This document shows, piece by piece, positions 19,169-27,698 of a stretch of 64,000 nt of DNA. The stretch comes from Bog-159 sp963738375 (lineage in GTDB: Bacteria; Acidobacteriota; Terriglobia; Bryobacterales; Bryobacteraceae): the NCBI GenBank assembly GCA_963738375.1, contig CAVTWL010000004.1:620001-684000 (forward strand), given 5' to 3'. Positions within the stretch are counted from its first letter, which is position 1; each line of letters starts with the position of its first letter. The notes beneath the pieces were generated by a model. It was not told where the DNA came from and ran no database searches. It was given only the letters and a program-made list of their open reading frames with translations. A program made the position numbers and the translations under genes.

Positions 19169-19938
19169 ATAGTCCGCTGCCACACCCGCGGCGTCACGCC
19201 GAACGTGCGACGGAACATCTCCACAAAAGCACTCGGCTGCTGATACCCCGTGGCGAACGCCGCCTCCTTCACCTGGCTTCCCGACGCCAGCAATTCCACG
19301 CCCTTCATCAAACGCGCCTGCCGCCGCCACGTCGCGAAATCCATCCCAACCTCTCTCCGGAACACCCGCTCGATGGTCCGCACGCTGGCTCCGGCGCTCG
19401 CGCACAAGGAGGCCATCGTTGGATTGCTCTCCTGATTGGCGAGCACAGCCTGCGCCACCGCCAAAGCTCGCGCGTCTTTCGGTAACGTCAGTGACGTGGG
19501 CGCCTCCGGCGCACGCTCCAGCCGGTCCACCGCCAAGTCCCGCAGCGCCCGGTGCAGTCGGTTCCGTGTCCGCAATTCTCCAATGCGAACCGCTTCCAGG
19601 ATTAATTCGCGCAGCAGCGGGGTGACGCGCAGTACTGTGCATTTCGGGGGCAGCTTACGCGCCAACCCACGCCGCAGGTAAAGCGTGCGCATCGAAACTG
19701 AGCCCGGCATGCGAATGCTATGCATCGTTCGCGCCGGAATCCAAATCGCGAATTGTGGCGGGATCACCCAGAGAATTTGGCCGACCGAAACCTCCATCAC
19801 TCCGCGCGTAGCGTAGATCGCCTGGTCAGAACCGTGCGCATGTTCCGCCACCACAAACCCGGCCGGGTAATCGTAAGCCAGCGTCGTAATCGACGTGCCC
19901 GCCTTGGGATCGTAGCAGTCCGAGAACCCGTGTCGCAT
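19165..19938 (-). CDS. AraC family transcriptional regulator
   Basis: About 257 residues. The N-terminal cupin-like sensor domain reads AGFVVAEHAHGSDQAIYATRGVMEVSVG and PPQFAIWIPARTMHSI. The C-terminal double HTH carries ASVRTIERVFRREVGMDFATW and EAAFATGYQQPSAFVEMFRRTFG. The start at MRHGFSDCYD is chosen because the sequence before it lacks family similarity. It is divergent from the VOC protein at 20028, which it might control; the ligand is unknown. Confidence 0.86.
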   Translation of the reverse strand: MRHGFSDCYDPKAGTSITTLAYDYPAGFVVAEHAHGSDQAIYATRGVMEVSVGQILWVIPPQFAIWIPARTMHSIRMPGSVSMRTLYLRRGLARKLPPKCTVLRVTPLLRELILEAVRIGELRTRNRLHRALRDLAVDRLERAPEAPTSLTLPKDARALAVAQAVLANQESNPTMASLCASAGASVRTIERVFRREVGMDFATWRRQARLMKGVELLASGSQVKEAAFATGYQQPSAFVEMFRRTFGVTPRVWQRTI

Positions 19939-20027
19939 AAGAGATATATTATGGCGTATAGCCGCCTTTACGACAATCGCCGGATGCCGCAAGCTAGTCC
20001 ATGGAATCAAAAAAATAGGGAGCAATC

Positions 20028-20435
20028 ATGCTGGGTACACAGAAACTCGTAGCCTTCGTAGCCGTCCGCGACCGCGATGCCGCCAGAAAGTTCTACCGCG
20101 ACACATTAGGCCTCACCCTCCTCGGTGAAGACCAGTTCGCCATGGTCTTCGACGCCCATGGAACCACCCTGCGCATCACCCCGATCCCCGATTGGACCCC
20201 GCCCCAGTTCACCGTTCTCGGCTGGGAAGTCTCCGACATCGCCGCCACCGTCGCGGAAATGCGCGCCGCCGGCATCGAATTCCAGCGCTTCCCGTGGATG
20301 AAGGATCAGGACGAATCCGGCATCTGGACCTCGCCCGCCAGCCCCGGCGTCGCCGCCGTCCACGCCGGCGCCAAAGTCGCCTGGTTCAAAGATCCCGATG
20401 GCAATGTTCTTGGCATCTCGCAAATGCCCAAATAA
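20028..20435 (+). CDS. VOC (glyoxalase/bleomycin-resistance fold) protein
   Basis: A 135-residue vicinal-oxygen-chelate protein: KLVAFVAVRDRDAARKFYRDTLGLTLL, then DAHGTTLRITPIP, and a C-terminal KVAWFKDPDGNVLGISQ with the usual metal-ligand Glu replaced by Gly-Ile-Ser at its expected place. One metal site may therefore be missing. A GGGAGC ribosome site precedes the ATG. The substrate is unknown; the gene is divergent from the AraC regulator. Confidence 0.83.
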   Translation: MLGTQKLVAFVAVRDRDAARKFYRDTLGLTLLGEDQFAMVFDAHGTTLRITPIPDWTPPQFTVLGWEVSDIAATVAEMRAAGIEFQRFPWMKDQDESGIWTSPASPGVAAVHAGAKVAWFKDPDGNVLGISQMPK

Positions 20436-20501
20436 GCGTCCCCCGCGCCCCCGTGTTATGTTGGCCCCGAACGCGCCCCAGACCGCGCCACCGCTGCCGG
20501 C

Positions 20502-21491
20502 ATGAAAACCAATCTAGCTATCGCCAGACTCCTCGAAGCCTTCCCCGGTAAACACGTCCTCGTCGCCGGCGACCTCATGCTCGATCGTTACTGGCGCGGC
20601 GACGTCGACCGCATCTCCCCCGAAGCCCCCGTCCCCATCGTCCGCAAAACCAGCGCCTTCGGCGTCCCCGGAGGCGCCGCCAACACTGCCTGCAACGTCG
20701 CCGCCCTCGGCGCGCGCGTCACCCTATTCGGCGTAATCGGCCGCGACGAAGCCGGCGACGAACTCCGCGGCATGTTGTCCTTGCGCGGCATCCATTGCGC
20801 GCACATTGTAACCGCCGCCCAGCGCCCCACCACTCTCAAACTCCGCATCGTCGCCCACGACCACCAGATGGTCCGCGTCGACGAAGAGGATACCTCCCCG
20901 ATCGCCGGCCCCCTCGCCGAACAAGTCGTCCGCGGCGCAGCCCGCGCCATGCCCCGCGTCGATGCCGTCCTCATCTCGGACTATGCCAAGGGCTTCGCTA
21001 CCCCCCCCGTCCTCCAGGGCATCATCGCCGCCGCCCGCCGCCACAACAAGCCCGTCGTCGTCGATCCCAAAGGCGCCGATTTCGAACGCTACCGCGGCGC
21101 AACCGTCGTCAAACCCAACCGTTCCGAACTGGCCATCCTCACCAGCCTGCCCGCCCGCAATCACGATGAAACCATGCACGCCGCCCGCCACCTGCTCCAC
21201 TCCCTCGGCTCTGCCATCGTCGTCACCGAAGGCAAGGATGGCATGACCCTCCTCACCCCCGGCGCCCCCGAACATCATTTCCCCAGCTTCGCCCGCGAAG
21301 TCTACGACGTCACCGGCGCGGGCGATACTGCCCTTGCCACGCTCGCCGTCGCCTTGGCCGCCGCCGCCCCACTCCCCGATGCCGTTTGGCTCTCCAACCT
21401 CGCCGCCGGTCTAGCCGTCGGTGAATCCGGCACCGTCGCCATCTCCCGCGAGAAACTCAAGAAAGCCATGGCCAATCTCCGCCGCGGCTGA
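20502..21491 (+). CDS. hldA: D-glycero-beta-D-manno-heptose-7-phosphate kinase
   Basis: PfkB/ribokinase-fold kinase (329 residues) that phosphorylates heptose 7-phosphate at C1 in ADP-heptose synthesis for LPS core. Motifs: VLVAGDLMLDRYWRGDVDRI, SPEAPVPIV, PGGAANTACNVAALG (PfkB signature 1), and YDVTGAGDTALATLAVAL (signature 2 with catalytic Asp). It corresponds to the kinase half of HldE; the nucleotidyltransferase half is the separate next gene, 4 bp downstream. Confidence 0.9.
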   Translation: MKTNLAIARLLEAFPGKHVLVAGDLMLDRYWRGDVDRISPEAPVPIVRKTSAFGVPGGAANTACNVAALGARVTLFGVIGRDEAGDELRGMLSLRGIHCAHIVTAAQRPTTLKLRIVAHDHQMVRVDEEDTSPIAGPLAEQVVRGAARAMPRVDAVLISDYAKGFATPPVLQGIIAAARRHNKPVVVDPKGADFERYRGATVVKPNRSELAILTSLPARNHDETMHAARHLLHSLGSAIVVTEGKDGMTLLTPGAPEHHFPSFAREVYDVTGAGDTALATLAVALAAAAPLPDAVWLSNLAAGLAVGESGTVAISREKLKKAMANLRRG

Positions 21492-21495
21492 CCCC

Positions 21496-22499
21496 ATGTC
21501 CAAAATCCTCACCAACGCCCAAACAGACGCCTGGATCCAAGCCCATCGTCTTGCCGGCCGCAAAGTCGGATACACCTGCGGCGCTTTCGATCTGCTCCAC
21601 GCCGGCCACGTCCATTACCTCGCTCAAAGCCGTGCCCTCTGCGATGTCCTGCTCGTCGCCGTGAATTCCGATTGGTCCATCCGCCAGTACAAGAATCCGC
21701 ACCGCCCCATCTGTTCCGAACAGGAACGCATCGCCGTTGTGGCCGGTCTCGAATCCGTCGACGCCGTCACGCCCCTCGATGCCCCCCGCCCCTTGGCCCA
21801 AATCGAACGCTGGAAGCCCGATCTCTACATTAAAGGCGGCGATTACAACTCGCGCCCACTCCGCTCGGCCGAAGCCGTCACCGCCTACGGAGGCCAGGTG
21901 GTCATGATCCCCGTCAACCACCGCGTCAGTTCCACGCAAATCGTCGATCGCATCCTCGCCGCCGATCGCACCGCGCTCCCATCCCCCCCCCAGCCGTCCC
22001 GCCCCGCGGCATCGTCTTCCTCGACCGCGACGGCACCCTCCTCAAAGACGTCCCGTACTTGTCGAATCCCCTGGAAGCTGAATTATTGCCTGGAGTAGGC
22101 CAAGGTCTCGCGGCTTTACAGCAAGCCGGCTACCGCCTGGTCATCGTCACCAACCAGCAAGGCATCGCGCTCGGCTACTTCTCCGCCCGCGATTTTATCG
22201 CCGTCAACGCCGCGCTCTTCCGGCTGCTGGCCCCGTTCGGCGTGACCATCTCCCGCATCTACTACTGCCCGCATTCGCCCGCCGACGCTTGCGATTGCCG
22301 CAAACCAGCGCCCGGCATGATCCGCCGCGCGCTACAGGAATTCAAAGCACCGCCCGAGCATTGCTTCATGATCGGTGACCGCAACATAGACGCCGAAGCC
22401 GCCGCGCACGCAGGCTGCACTCCTGTCTTGATCGGCTCCTCGGGCTTTCCCAACTTCGCGGATGCCGCCGCCTGGATACTGGCTCAAGCTGCCGGCTGA
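21496..22499 (+). CDS. hldC-gmhB: HldC heptose-1-phosphate nucleotidyltransferase joined to GmhB phosphatase across a poly-C frame break
   Basis: The first part (about 160 residues) is a cytidylyltransferase-fold enzyme: GYTCGAFDLLHAGHVHYL (HxGH), YIKGGDYN, HRVSSTQIVDRI. It is followed by a run of nine C (21983-21991). In the shifted frame comes the HAD-IIIA phosphatase GmhB: GIVFLDRDGTLLKDVPYL (DxDGT), VIVTNQQGI, CDCRKPAPGM, FMIGDRNIDAEAAAHAGC. No start codon lies in the GmhB frame near its N-terminus, so the two were read as one fused polypeptide. One extra C would join them. With hldA this covers three of the four steps from sedoheptulose 7-phosphate to ADP-heptose. Confidence 0.82.
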
Positions 22500-23479
22500 G
22501 GCTTCCCGCATTCCGAACAGAACTTAGCGCCCCTCGCAATGGAGTGCCCGCACTCTACGCAGAATTTCGTCTCGCCCACCGCGGCTGGCGCAGCCGGAGC
22601 CGCAACCGGAACCTCAGGCGTTACCGCCTTCATCGCGTTCATCATCGTCTGCGCCATCGTAAGACCCGCGCCCAGCCCCACCCCGACACCCGCCGCGCCG
22701 CCCTCATTCGCCGCCGCAATCGGGATCGCCTGCGCTGCCTCGAACTGCGCATACCGTCCCACATCGCCCACCATGCTCATGCCGATGCGCTGATCCAAAA
22801 TCTTCTGCAACTCGTCCGGCAGCGATAGATTCTCCACCACCAACTGGCTCAGTTCCAGCCCCAGCGCCTTAAACGCCGGCGCAGCCTGCTCGGAAATCTT
22901 CTGCGCCAGCGCCGCCTGGTTCGCCGCCATGTCCAGAAACGGCACCTGGCTGTTGGCGAAAGTCTCCGTCATCCGCGCGATGATCGTCTCCCGCAGTTGC
23001 CCTTCCAGATCCGCTACGCGATAAATGTCGCGCGTCCCGCTCACCGCCGTGAAAAACGCCCGCGGATCCGCCACGCGATACGAATAAATCCCGTATCCCC
23101 GCAGCCGCACCGCCCCGTAGTCTTTATCCCGAATGGTGATCGGCGTCGCCGTTCCCCACCGCTGGTCGATCTGCAGCCGCGTCGAAAAGAAATAAACGTC
23201 CGACTTAAATGGCGATTCGAATGCCTTGTCCCAATTCATCAAATCGGTCAGCAGCGGCAGATTCCGCGTGTTCAGCGTATGCAGGCCCGGCCGGAACACG
23301 TCCGCGATTCGCCCTTCGTTCACGAACGCCGCCATCTGCGATTCGCGCACCGTCAGTTGGCCGCCGTTCTCGATCTCCATATCCTGCATCGGATACCGGT
23401 AAGCCAGAACTCCGTCCTCATCCTCGTTCCATTGAATGACGGCAATGAATTGTTTGCCAAGAAAACTACGCAGGCTCAT
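22484..23479 (-). CDS. SPFH/Band-7 domain protein with C-terminal zinc ribbon (COG4260/YdjI-like)
   Basis: A 331-residue protein without a clear signal peptide. An SPFH domain covers about residues 30-230 (RIADVFRPGLHTLNTRNLPLL, VRLRGYGIYSYRVADPRAFF, LGLELSQLVVENLSLPDELQ). A Gly/Ala-rich linker follows, then the zinc ribbon CVECGHSIARGAKFCSECG. A GAGGAG ribosome site precedes ATG. It starts 41 bp from the divergent speD-like gene and overlaps gmhB by 16 bp at its 3' end. Such proteins usually build membrane-associated oligomers; the link with the neighbouring polyamine-type operon is inferred from position. Confidence 0.85.
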   Translation of the reverse strand: MSLRSFLGKQFIAVIQWNEDEDGVLAYRYPMQDMEIENGGQLTVRESQMAAFVNEGRIADVFRPGLHTLNTRNLPLLTDLMNWDKAFESPFKSDVYFFSTRLQIDQRWGTATPITIRDKDYGAVRLRGYGIYSYRVADPRAFFTAVSGTRDIYRVADLEGQLRETIIARMTETFANSQVPFLDMAANQAALAQKISEQAAPAFKALGLELSQLVVENLSLPDELQKILDQRIGMSMVGDVGRYAQFEAAQAIPIAAANEGGAAGVGVGLGAGLTMAQTMMNAMKAVTPEVPVAAPAAPAAVGETKFCVECGHSIARGAKFCSECGKPQPAA

Positions 23480-23520
23480 TTGCTCCTCAGTATACTAAAT
23501 TGTACCGTCGCCAACTCTTT

Positions 23521-23883
23521 ATGTCCGGTGTCGAATGGATCGTCGAAGCCCACGGCTGCCTGCCCGAAAAACTCAACGATCTCGCCGTCTTGCGAGCCCT
23601 CTTCCAGTCGCTCATTGACGAACTGGATCTCCATACTGTCGGCGAAATCCTCTGGCACTCCTTCCCCCTCACCGGAGGCATCACCGGCCTCGCCCTCCTC
23701 TCCGAATCTCACCTCGCCGTTCATACCTTCCCCGAACACGGCTCCCTCTGCCTGAATCTCTTCAGTTGCCGCCCTCGCCCACGCTGGCATTTCGAAGCCA
23801 GCCTGCGCGAACGGCTGGGCGCAGCCTTCGTCAGCGTCCGTGATGTCGAGCGCGACTACATCGCCGTCGGGAGCACTGCATGA
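23521..23883 (+). CDS. speD: S-adenosylmethionine decarboxylase-like protein (SpeD type)
   Basis: A 120-residue pyruvoyl-dependent enzyme of the class 1B AdoMetDC family. Self-cleavage would occur at Glu62-Ser63 in SESHLAVHTFPEHG. His68 and Cys83 (in CLNLFSC) fall at the positions known from small prokaryotic AdoMetDC, so it looks active. Decarboxylated SAM is the aminopropyl donor for the spermidine-synthase-like enzyme four genes later. ATG at 23521 is the best start although no strong ribosome site is visible. It overlaps the next gene by 4 bp and heads a seven-gene operon. Confidence 0.88.
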   Translation: MSGVEWIVEAHGCLPEKLNDLAVLRALFQSLIDELDLHTVGEILWHSFPLTGGITGLALLSESHLAVHTFPEHGSLCLNLFSCRPRPRWHFEASLRERLGAAFVSVRDVERDYIAVGSTA

Positions 23884-24515
23884 GCCAGCCCGCTGCGCTT
23901 TGTCCCGGTTGCGGCGCGCCCATTGTCTTCCAATGGTCCAGCAGCGTCCAAACCACCTGCCCCCATTGCAAATCCATCATCGTCCGCACCGACCTGAATC
24001 TCGAAAAGGTGGGCGTAGTCTCCGATCTCCCGCCCGATGTCTCGCCCATCCAACTTGGCACCTCCGGCATATACCAGAATCGCGCCTTCACCGTTGCCGG
24101 CCGCATCGTTTACGATTACGACGAGGGCTCGTGGAACGAGTGGCACATCATCCTGAACCAGGGTGGCAGCGCCTGGCTCTCCGATGCCCAGGATCAATAC
24201 GCCGTCACCGCAGCCTGTCAGGCCGCTACCTTGCCTGCGTTAACCGAAATCGCCGTGGGCAATCGCTATACCTGGAACCAGCAAACCTTCCAGCTGACCG
24301 TCATCACCCACGCCCGCTATCGCGGCGTCGAGGGCGAGTTGCCCTTTCAGTATTGGGACAAGAAAACCGCCGTCTTCGCCGACCTTCGCTCTCCCTCCGG
24401 CGGCTTCGCCACACTCGACTATAGTGACGCCGCCCCCGTCCTCTACCTCGGAGAATCCGCCGATTTCGACGCCCTCCGCCTCAAGAATCTCCGCGCGTTC
24501 GAGGGGTGGTCATGA
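23880..24515 (+). CDS. DUF4178 protein with N-terminal zinc ribbon
   Basis: A 211-residue protein. The N-terminus has a zinc ribbon (LCPGCGAPIVF ... TCPHCKS, residues 8-35). The remainder is a DUF4178 beta-rich domain (GTSGIYQNRAFTVAGRIVYDY, WNEWHIILNQGGSAWLSD, NRYTWNQQTFQLTVI). No catalytic motif was recognised. It has 4-bp overlaps with speD upstream and with the larger DUF4178 protein downstream. Function is unknown; cytoplasmic location is likely because there is no signal or membrane helix. Confidence 0.82.
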   Translation: MSQPAALCPGCGAPIVFQWSSSVQTTCPHCKSIIVRTDLNLEKVGVVSDLPPDVSPIQLGTSGIYQNRAFTVAGRIVYDYDEGSWNEWHIILNQGGSAWLSDAQDQYAVTAACQAATLPALTEIAVGNRYTWNQQTFQLTVITHARYRGVEGELPFQYWDKKTAVFADLRSPSGGFATLDYSDAAPVLYLGESADFDALRLKNLRAFEGWS

Positions 24516-25798
24516 CCCCGGCTCCCCCCCCGCAGGTCCACTCCCTCTCCTGTCCGAATTGCGGCGCGCCGTTGACCCTGCGCTCCATGGGCCGCGCCAT
24601 CACCGTCGTCTGCGGCCATTGCAATTCCATCCTCGATGCCAGGGACCCGCTCCTCAAAATCCTCCAGCGCTTCGACGAAGCCACCAGCGCGGAAACCCCC
24701 GCCATCCCCTTGGGCAGCCGCGGCAAATGGCGTGGCGAGGATTACGAAGTCATCGGCTTCCAGGTCCGCTCCATGGAAGCCGACGGCCTCCCCTACAGTT
24801 GGCGCGAGTATCTGCTCTTCAATCCCTTCAAAGGCTTCCGCTACCTCACCGAATACAACGGACACTGGAACGATTGCAGCGTCGCCACCGCCCTCCCCGA
24901 AGCCCAGGGAACCGCGGCCCGCTACCTCGGAAAAACCTACAAGCACTTCCAGACCTGCACCGCCTCCACCACTTTCGTCCTCGGCGAATTCCCCTGGCGG
25001 GTCCGCGTCGAAGATTCCGTGCAGGTCGCCGATTACGTCTCTCCCCCCTACGTCCTGTCCTCCGAAACCACCGGCGGCGAAACCACCTGGACCCTCGGTG
25101 AGTACGTCAACGGCGCCGCCGTCTGGAAAGCGTTCAACCTCCCCGGCCTCGCCCCCGCGCCCATCGGCGTCTACGAAAATCAGCCCTCCGCGCTGAAAGC
25201 CACAGCCGGCCAAACCTGGTTCGCTTTCGCCGGCCTCTTCACCGCCATCTTCATCATCTTCACTCTGAATCAGCTCTTCGCCCAGCACGCCCAGGCCTTC
25301 CGCGAGTATTACCGCTTCTCCCCCTCCGCCGCCGAAGCCTCCTTCGTCACTCCAGAATTCGATCTCACCGGCCGCACCTCTAACGTCGAAGTCCAAACCG
25401 ACGCTGATCTCTACAATCAGTGGATCTACCTGAACTACGCCTTAATCGACGAAGCCACCGGCCAGGCCTATGACTTCGGCCGTGAAGTCACCTACTATAC
25501 CGGCACCGACTCCGATGGCCGCTGGACCGAAGGCAGCCAACACGATCGCGTCGTCCTCCCTTCCGTCCCCCCAGGCCGTTATTACCTGCGCGTGGAACCG
25601 GAATCCGACGCTACCCTCGGCGCCATCGGCTACACTGTCACCGTCACCCGCGACGTGCCACTGCTCAGCATGTATTTCCTTGCGCTCGCCGCCCTGTTGC
25701 TCCCCGCCTTGCTCATCTCCTGGCGGACTTACAACTTTGAACAAATGCGCTGGGCCGAAAGCGACCACCCCATGAAATCGGCCGGAGGCGGCGAATGA
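24512..25798 (+). CDS. Membrane-anchored DUF4178 protein with N-terminal zinc ribbon
   Basis: A 428-residue protein. It starts with a zinc ribbon (LSCPNCGAPLTL ... CGHCNSILDA), then a DUF4178-type domain (GKWRGEDYEVIGFQVRSM, YSWREYLLFNPFKGFRYL). A membrane helix lies near residue 235 (FAGLFTAIFIIFTLNQLF), then an extracytoplasmic beta domain (FDLTGRTSNVEVQTDADLYN, VPPGRYYLRVEPES) and a second helix near residue 395 (YFLALAALLLPALLISW). The start is fixed by ATGA overlap with the preceding stop. It could carry information between cytoplasmic ribbon and periplasmic domain; this is inference. Confidence 0.82.
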   Translation: MTPAPPPQVHSLSCPNCGAPLTLRSMGRAITVVCGHCNSILDARDPLLKILQRFDEATSAETPAIPLGSRGKWRGEDYEVIGFQVRSMEADGLPYSWREYLLFNPFKGFRYLTEYNGHWNDCSVATALPEAQGTAARYLGKTYKHFQTCTASTTFVLGEFPWRVRVEDSVQVADYVSPPYVLSSETTGGETTWTLGEYVNGAAVWKAFNLPGLAPAPIGVYENQPSALKATAGQTWFAFAGLFTAIFIIFTLNQLFAQHAQAFREYYRFSPSAAEASFVTPEFDLTGRTSNVEVQTDADLYNQWIYLNYALIDEATGQAYDFGREVTYYTGTDSDGRWTEGSQHDRVVLPSVPPGRYYLRVEPESDATLGAIGYTVTVTRDVPLLSMYFLALAALLLPALLISWRTYNFEQMRWAESDHPMKSAGGGE

Positions 25799-25983
25799 TC
25801 TGGAATCGTTTCTATCTAATCTACGGAATCGCCATCGTCCTGCTGCTCGGCGCCGGCGCTTGGCGCGGCTGGAGCTTCACCTCCGTCAACGAAGTGAAGA
25901 ATGTTCCCATGTCCATTCGCGATAACCCCGGTTCCTATCGCTCCATCTACAGCAGCTATCACCACTACACAGGAGGAAAATAA
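25795..25983 (+). CDS. Small single-pass membrane protein of the speD operon
   Basis: A 62-residue protein with one N-terminal helix (FYLIYGIAIVLLLGAGAW) followed by a polar, Ser/Tyr-rich tail (SYRSIYSSYHHYTGGK). ATGA overlap with the DUF4178 gene and a 1-bp gap to the DUF350 gene support that it is real. AGGAGG near its end serves the next gene. No family was recognised. The rigid operon position suggests a small subunit of a membrane complex. Confidence 0.7.
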   Translation: MIWNRFYLIYGIAIVLLLGAGAWRGWSFTSVNEVKNVPMSIRDNPGSYRSIYSSYHHYTGGK

Positions 25984-25984
25984 G

Positions 25985-26197
25985 ATGCCCATCGTCACGT
26001 TCCCCAATATTCTCAATGCCTTGGTCTTTGCCGGCCTCGGCATTCTCATCTTCGTCGTGGCCTTCTACGTCCTCGACAAGCTCACCCCATACCATCTCTG
26101 GAATGAGATCGTTCACCAGCACAACACCGCCCTCGCCATCCTGATCGGTGCGCTCTCGCTGGGCCTTTGCCTCATTATCGCCGCGGCCATCCACTAA
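25985..26197 (+). CDS. DUF350 (YjfL-like) membrane protein
   Basis: A 70-residue protein with two hydrophobic helices (NALVFAGLGILIFVVAFYVLD and TALAILIGALSLGLCLIIAAAI) separated by the polar loop LTPYHLWNEIVHQHN, as in DUF350 half-units. Many family members have two such units; this one has a single unit. AGGAGG lies seven bases before the ATG. DUF350 proteins recur next to spermidine-synthase-like and DUF4178 genes, as here; their role is unknown. Confidence 0.82.
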   Translation: MPIVTFPNILNALVFAGLGILIFVVAFYVLDKLTPYHLWNEIVHQHNTALAILIGALSLGLCLIIAAAIH

Positions 26198-26201
26198 CCT
26201 C

Positions 26202-27698
26202 GTGGCTTTGGTCCTGTTCATCTCGGTCTTTCTGATCTCCGCCTGCGGCCTCATCTATGAACTGGTCGCCGGAACCCTCGCCAGTTACCTGGTCGGCGAT
26301 AGCGTCTTCCAGTTCTCCACCATCATCGGCTGCTACCTCTTCTCCATGGGCATCGGCAGCGCCCTGTCCCGCTACATCCGCACCGGCCTCGTCCACCGCT
26401 TCATCTGGATCGAACTCATGATCGGCCTGATCGGCGGCTACTCCTCGGCCTTGCTCTTCCTCGCCTTCGCCTACACCCAAGCGTTCGGCTTCCTGATGTA
26501 CTTCCTCGTCACCGTAATCGGCATCCTGGTGGGCCTCGAAATCCCCCTCCTCATGCGCATCGTCCGCGAACGCTTCGACTTCCGCGACGCCGTCGCCCAC
26601 GTCCTCACCTTCGATTACATCGGCGCCCTCGCCGCCTCGCTCCTGTTTCCCATCATCCTCGTGCCGCACCTCGGCCTGGTCCGCTCCGCGATCCTGTTCG
26701 GCATCGTCAACGCCTGCGTCGCCCTCTGGAGCACCTATATCTTCGCCGCCCAATTAGGCGCGCGTAATCTGCTCCGCGCCGTGTCCGCCATCGTCCTGGC
26801 CGTCCTCCTCGCCGGCATGCTACAGGCCCGCCGCATCACCGCCGCCGCCGAAGATAACATCTACGCCGACGAGATCGTCTTCTCCCGCGACACCCGCTAC
26901 CAGCACATCGTCCTCACCCGCTTCAAAGACGACTTGCGGCTCTTCCTAAACAGCCACCTCCAGTTCAGCTCCCGCGACGAATACCGCTACCACGAATCGC
27001 TCGTGCATCCCGGCCTTTCCTCCATCCCCGCCCCCCGCAGCGTGCTCGTGCTAGGTGGCGGCGACGGCCTGGCTGTCCGCGAAATCCTCAAGTATCCGCA
27101 AATCCAAAGCGTCACCCTCGTCGACCTCGACCCCGAGATGATCAGCCTCTTCAAATCCCGCCCCATGCTCACCGCGCTCAATCAGCGCAGCTTCCTCTCG
27201 CCCAAGGTCCACGTCATCAACGCCGACGCTTTCCCCTGGATCGACGCCGATACCCACAGCTTCGATTTCATCGTGGTCGACTTCCCTGATCCCACCAACT
27301 ACGCTCTCGGCAAGCTCTACACCACCGCCTTCTACCGCGCCGCCGCCCGCCACCTCAGCGCCCAGGGCCTCCTGGTCGTGCAAAGCACCTCGCCCATGTT
27401 CGCGCGCGATTCTTTCTGGTGCATCGATACCACCCTCCGTCAGGCTGGCCTGAAAACCGCGCCCTATCACGTCTACGTCCCGTCCTTCGGCGAATGGGGC
27501 TTCATCATCGCCTCCACGCGCGAGTACGCCTTGCCCAAATCCTTGCCCTCCGGTCTGCGCTTCTTAAGCGTCGCCACGCTGCCCACCCTCTTCCAGTTCC
27601 CGCCCGACATGGCCCCCATTCCCATGCCCCCCAACACCCTCAACGATCAGGTCCTGGTGCGCGCCTACGATAAGGATTGGAAGGATATCAGCCATTGA
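26202..27698 (+). CDS. speE: Membrane-bound polyamine aminopropyltransferase (spermidine synthase-like)
   Basis: About 498 residues. The first 210 residues hold about seven membrane helices (VLFISVFLISACGLIYELVAG onward). The rest is a spermidine-synthase domain: YQHIVL, DEYRYHESLVHP, VLVLGGGDGLAVREIL (SAM-type glycine-rich loop), VDLDPEM and VVDFPDPTN with the catalytic Asp. GTG at 26202 follows the DUF350 stop by 4 bp and gives the first helix. With speD it should transfer aminopropyl groups, but the acceptor need not be putrescine; a membrane-bound form suggests a lipid-, peptide- or envelope-linked acceptor (inference). Confidence 0.88.
   Translation: MALVLFISVFLISACGLIYELVAGTLASYLVGDSVFQFSTIIGCYLFSMGIGSALSRYIRTGLVHRFIWIELMIGLIGGYSSALLFLAFAYTQAFGFLMYFLVTVIGILVGLEIPLLMRIVRERFDFRDAVAHVLTFDYIGALAASLLFPIILVPHLGLVRSAILFGIVNACVALWSTYIFAAQLGARNLLRAVSAIVLAVLLAGMLQARRITAAAEDNIYADEIVFSRDTRYQHIVLTRFKDDLRLFLNSHLQFSSRDEYRYHESLVHPGLSSIPAPRSVLVLGGGDGLAVREILKYPQIQSVTLVDLDPEMISLFKSRPMLTALNQRSFLSPKVHVINADAFPWIDADTHSFDFIVVDFPDPTNYALGKLYTTAFYRAAARHLSAQGLLVVQSTSPMFARDSFWCIDTTLRQAGLKTAPYHVYVPSFGEWGFIIASTREYALPKSLPSGLRFLSVATLPTLFQFPPDMAPIPMPPNTLNDQVLVRAYDKDWKDISH

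Noticed and set aside
19165..20435. AraC-VOC divergent pair as a drug-resistance system
   Set aside because: VOC proteins are too varied, and no resistance-specific residues are visible.
24443..25396. A 317-codon minus-strand frame opposite the DUF4178 genes
   Set aside because: Low-complexity Gly/Glu/Asp composition and complete overlap with well-supported overlapping genes; a shadow frame.
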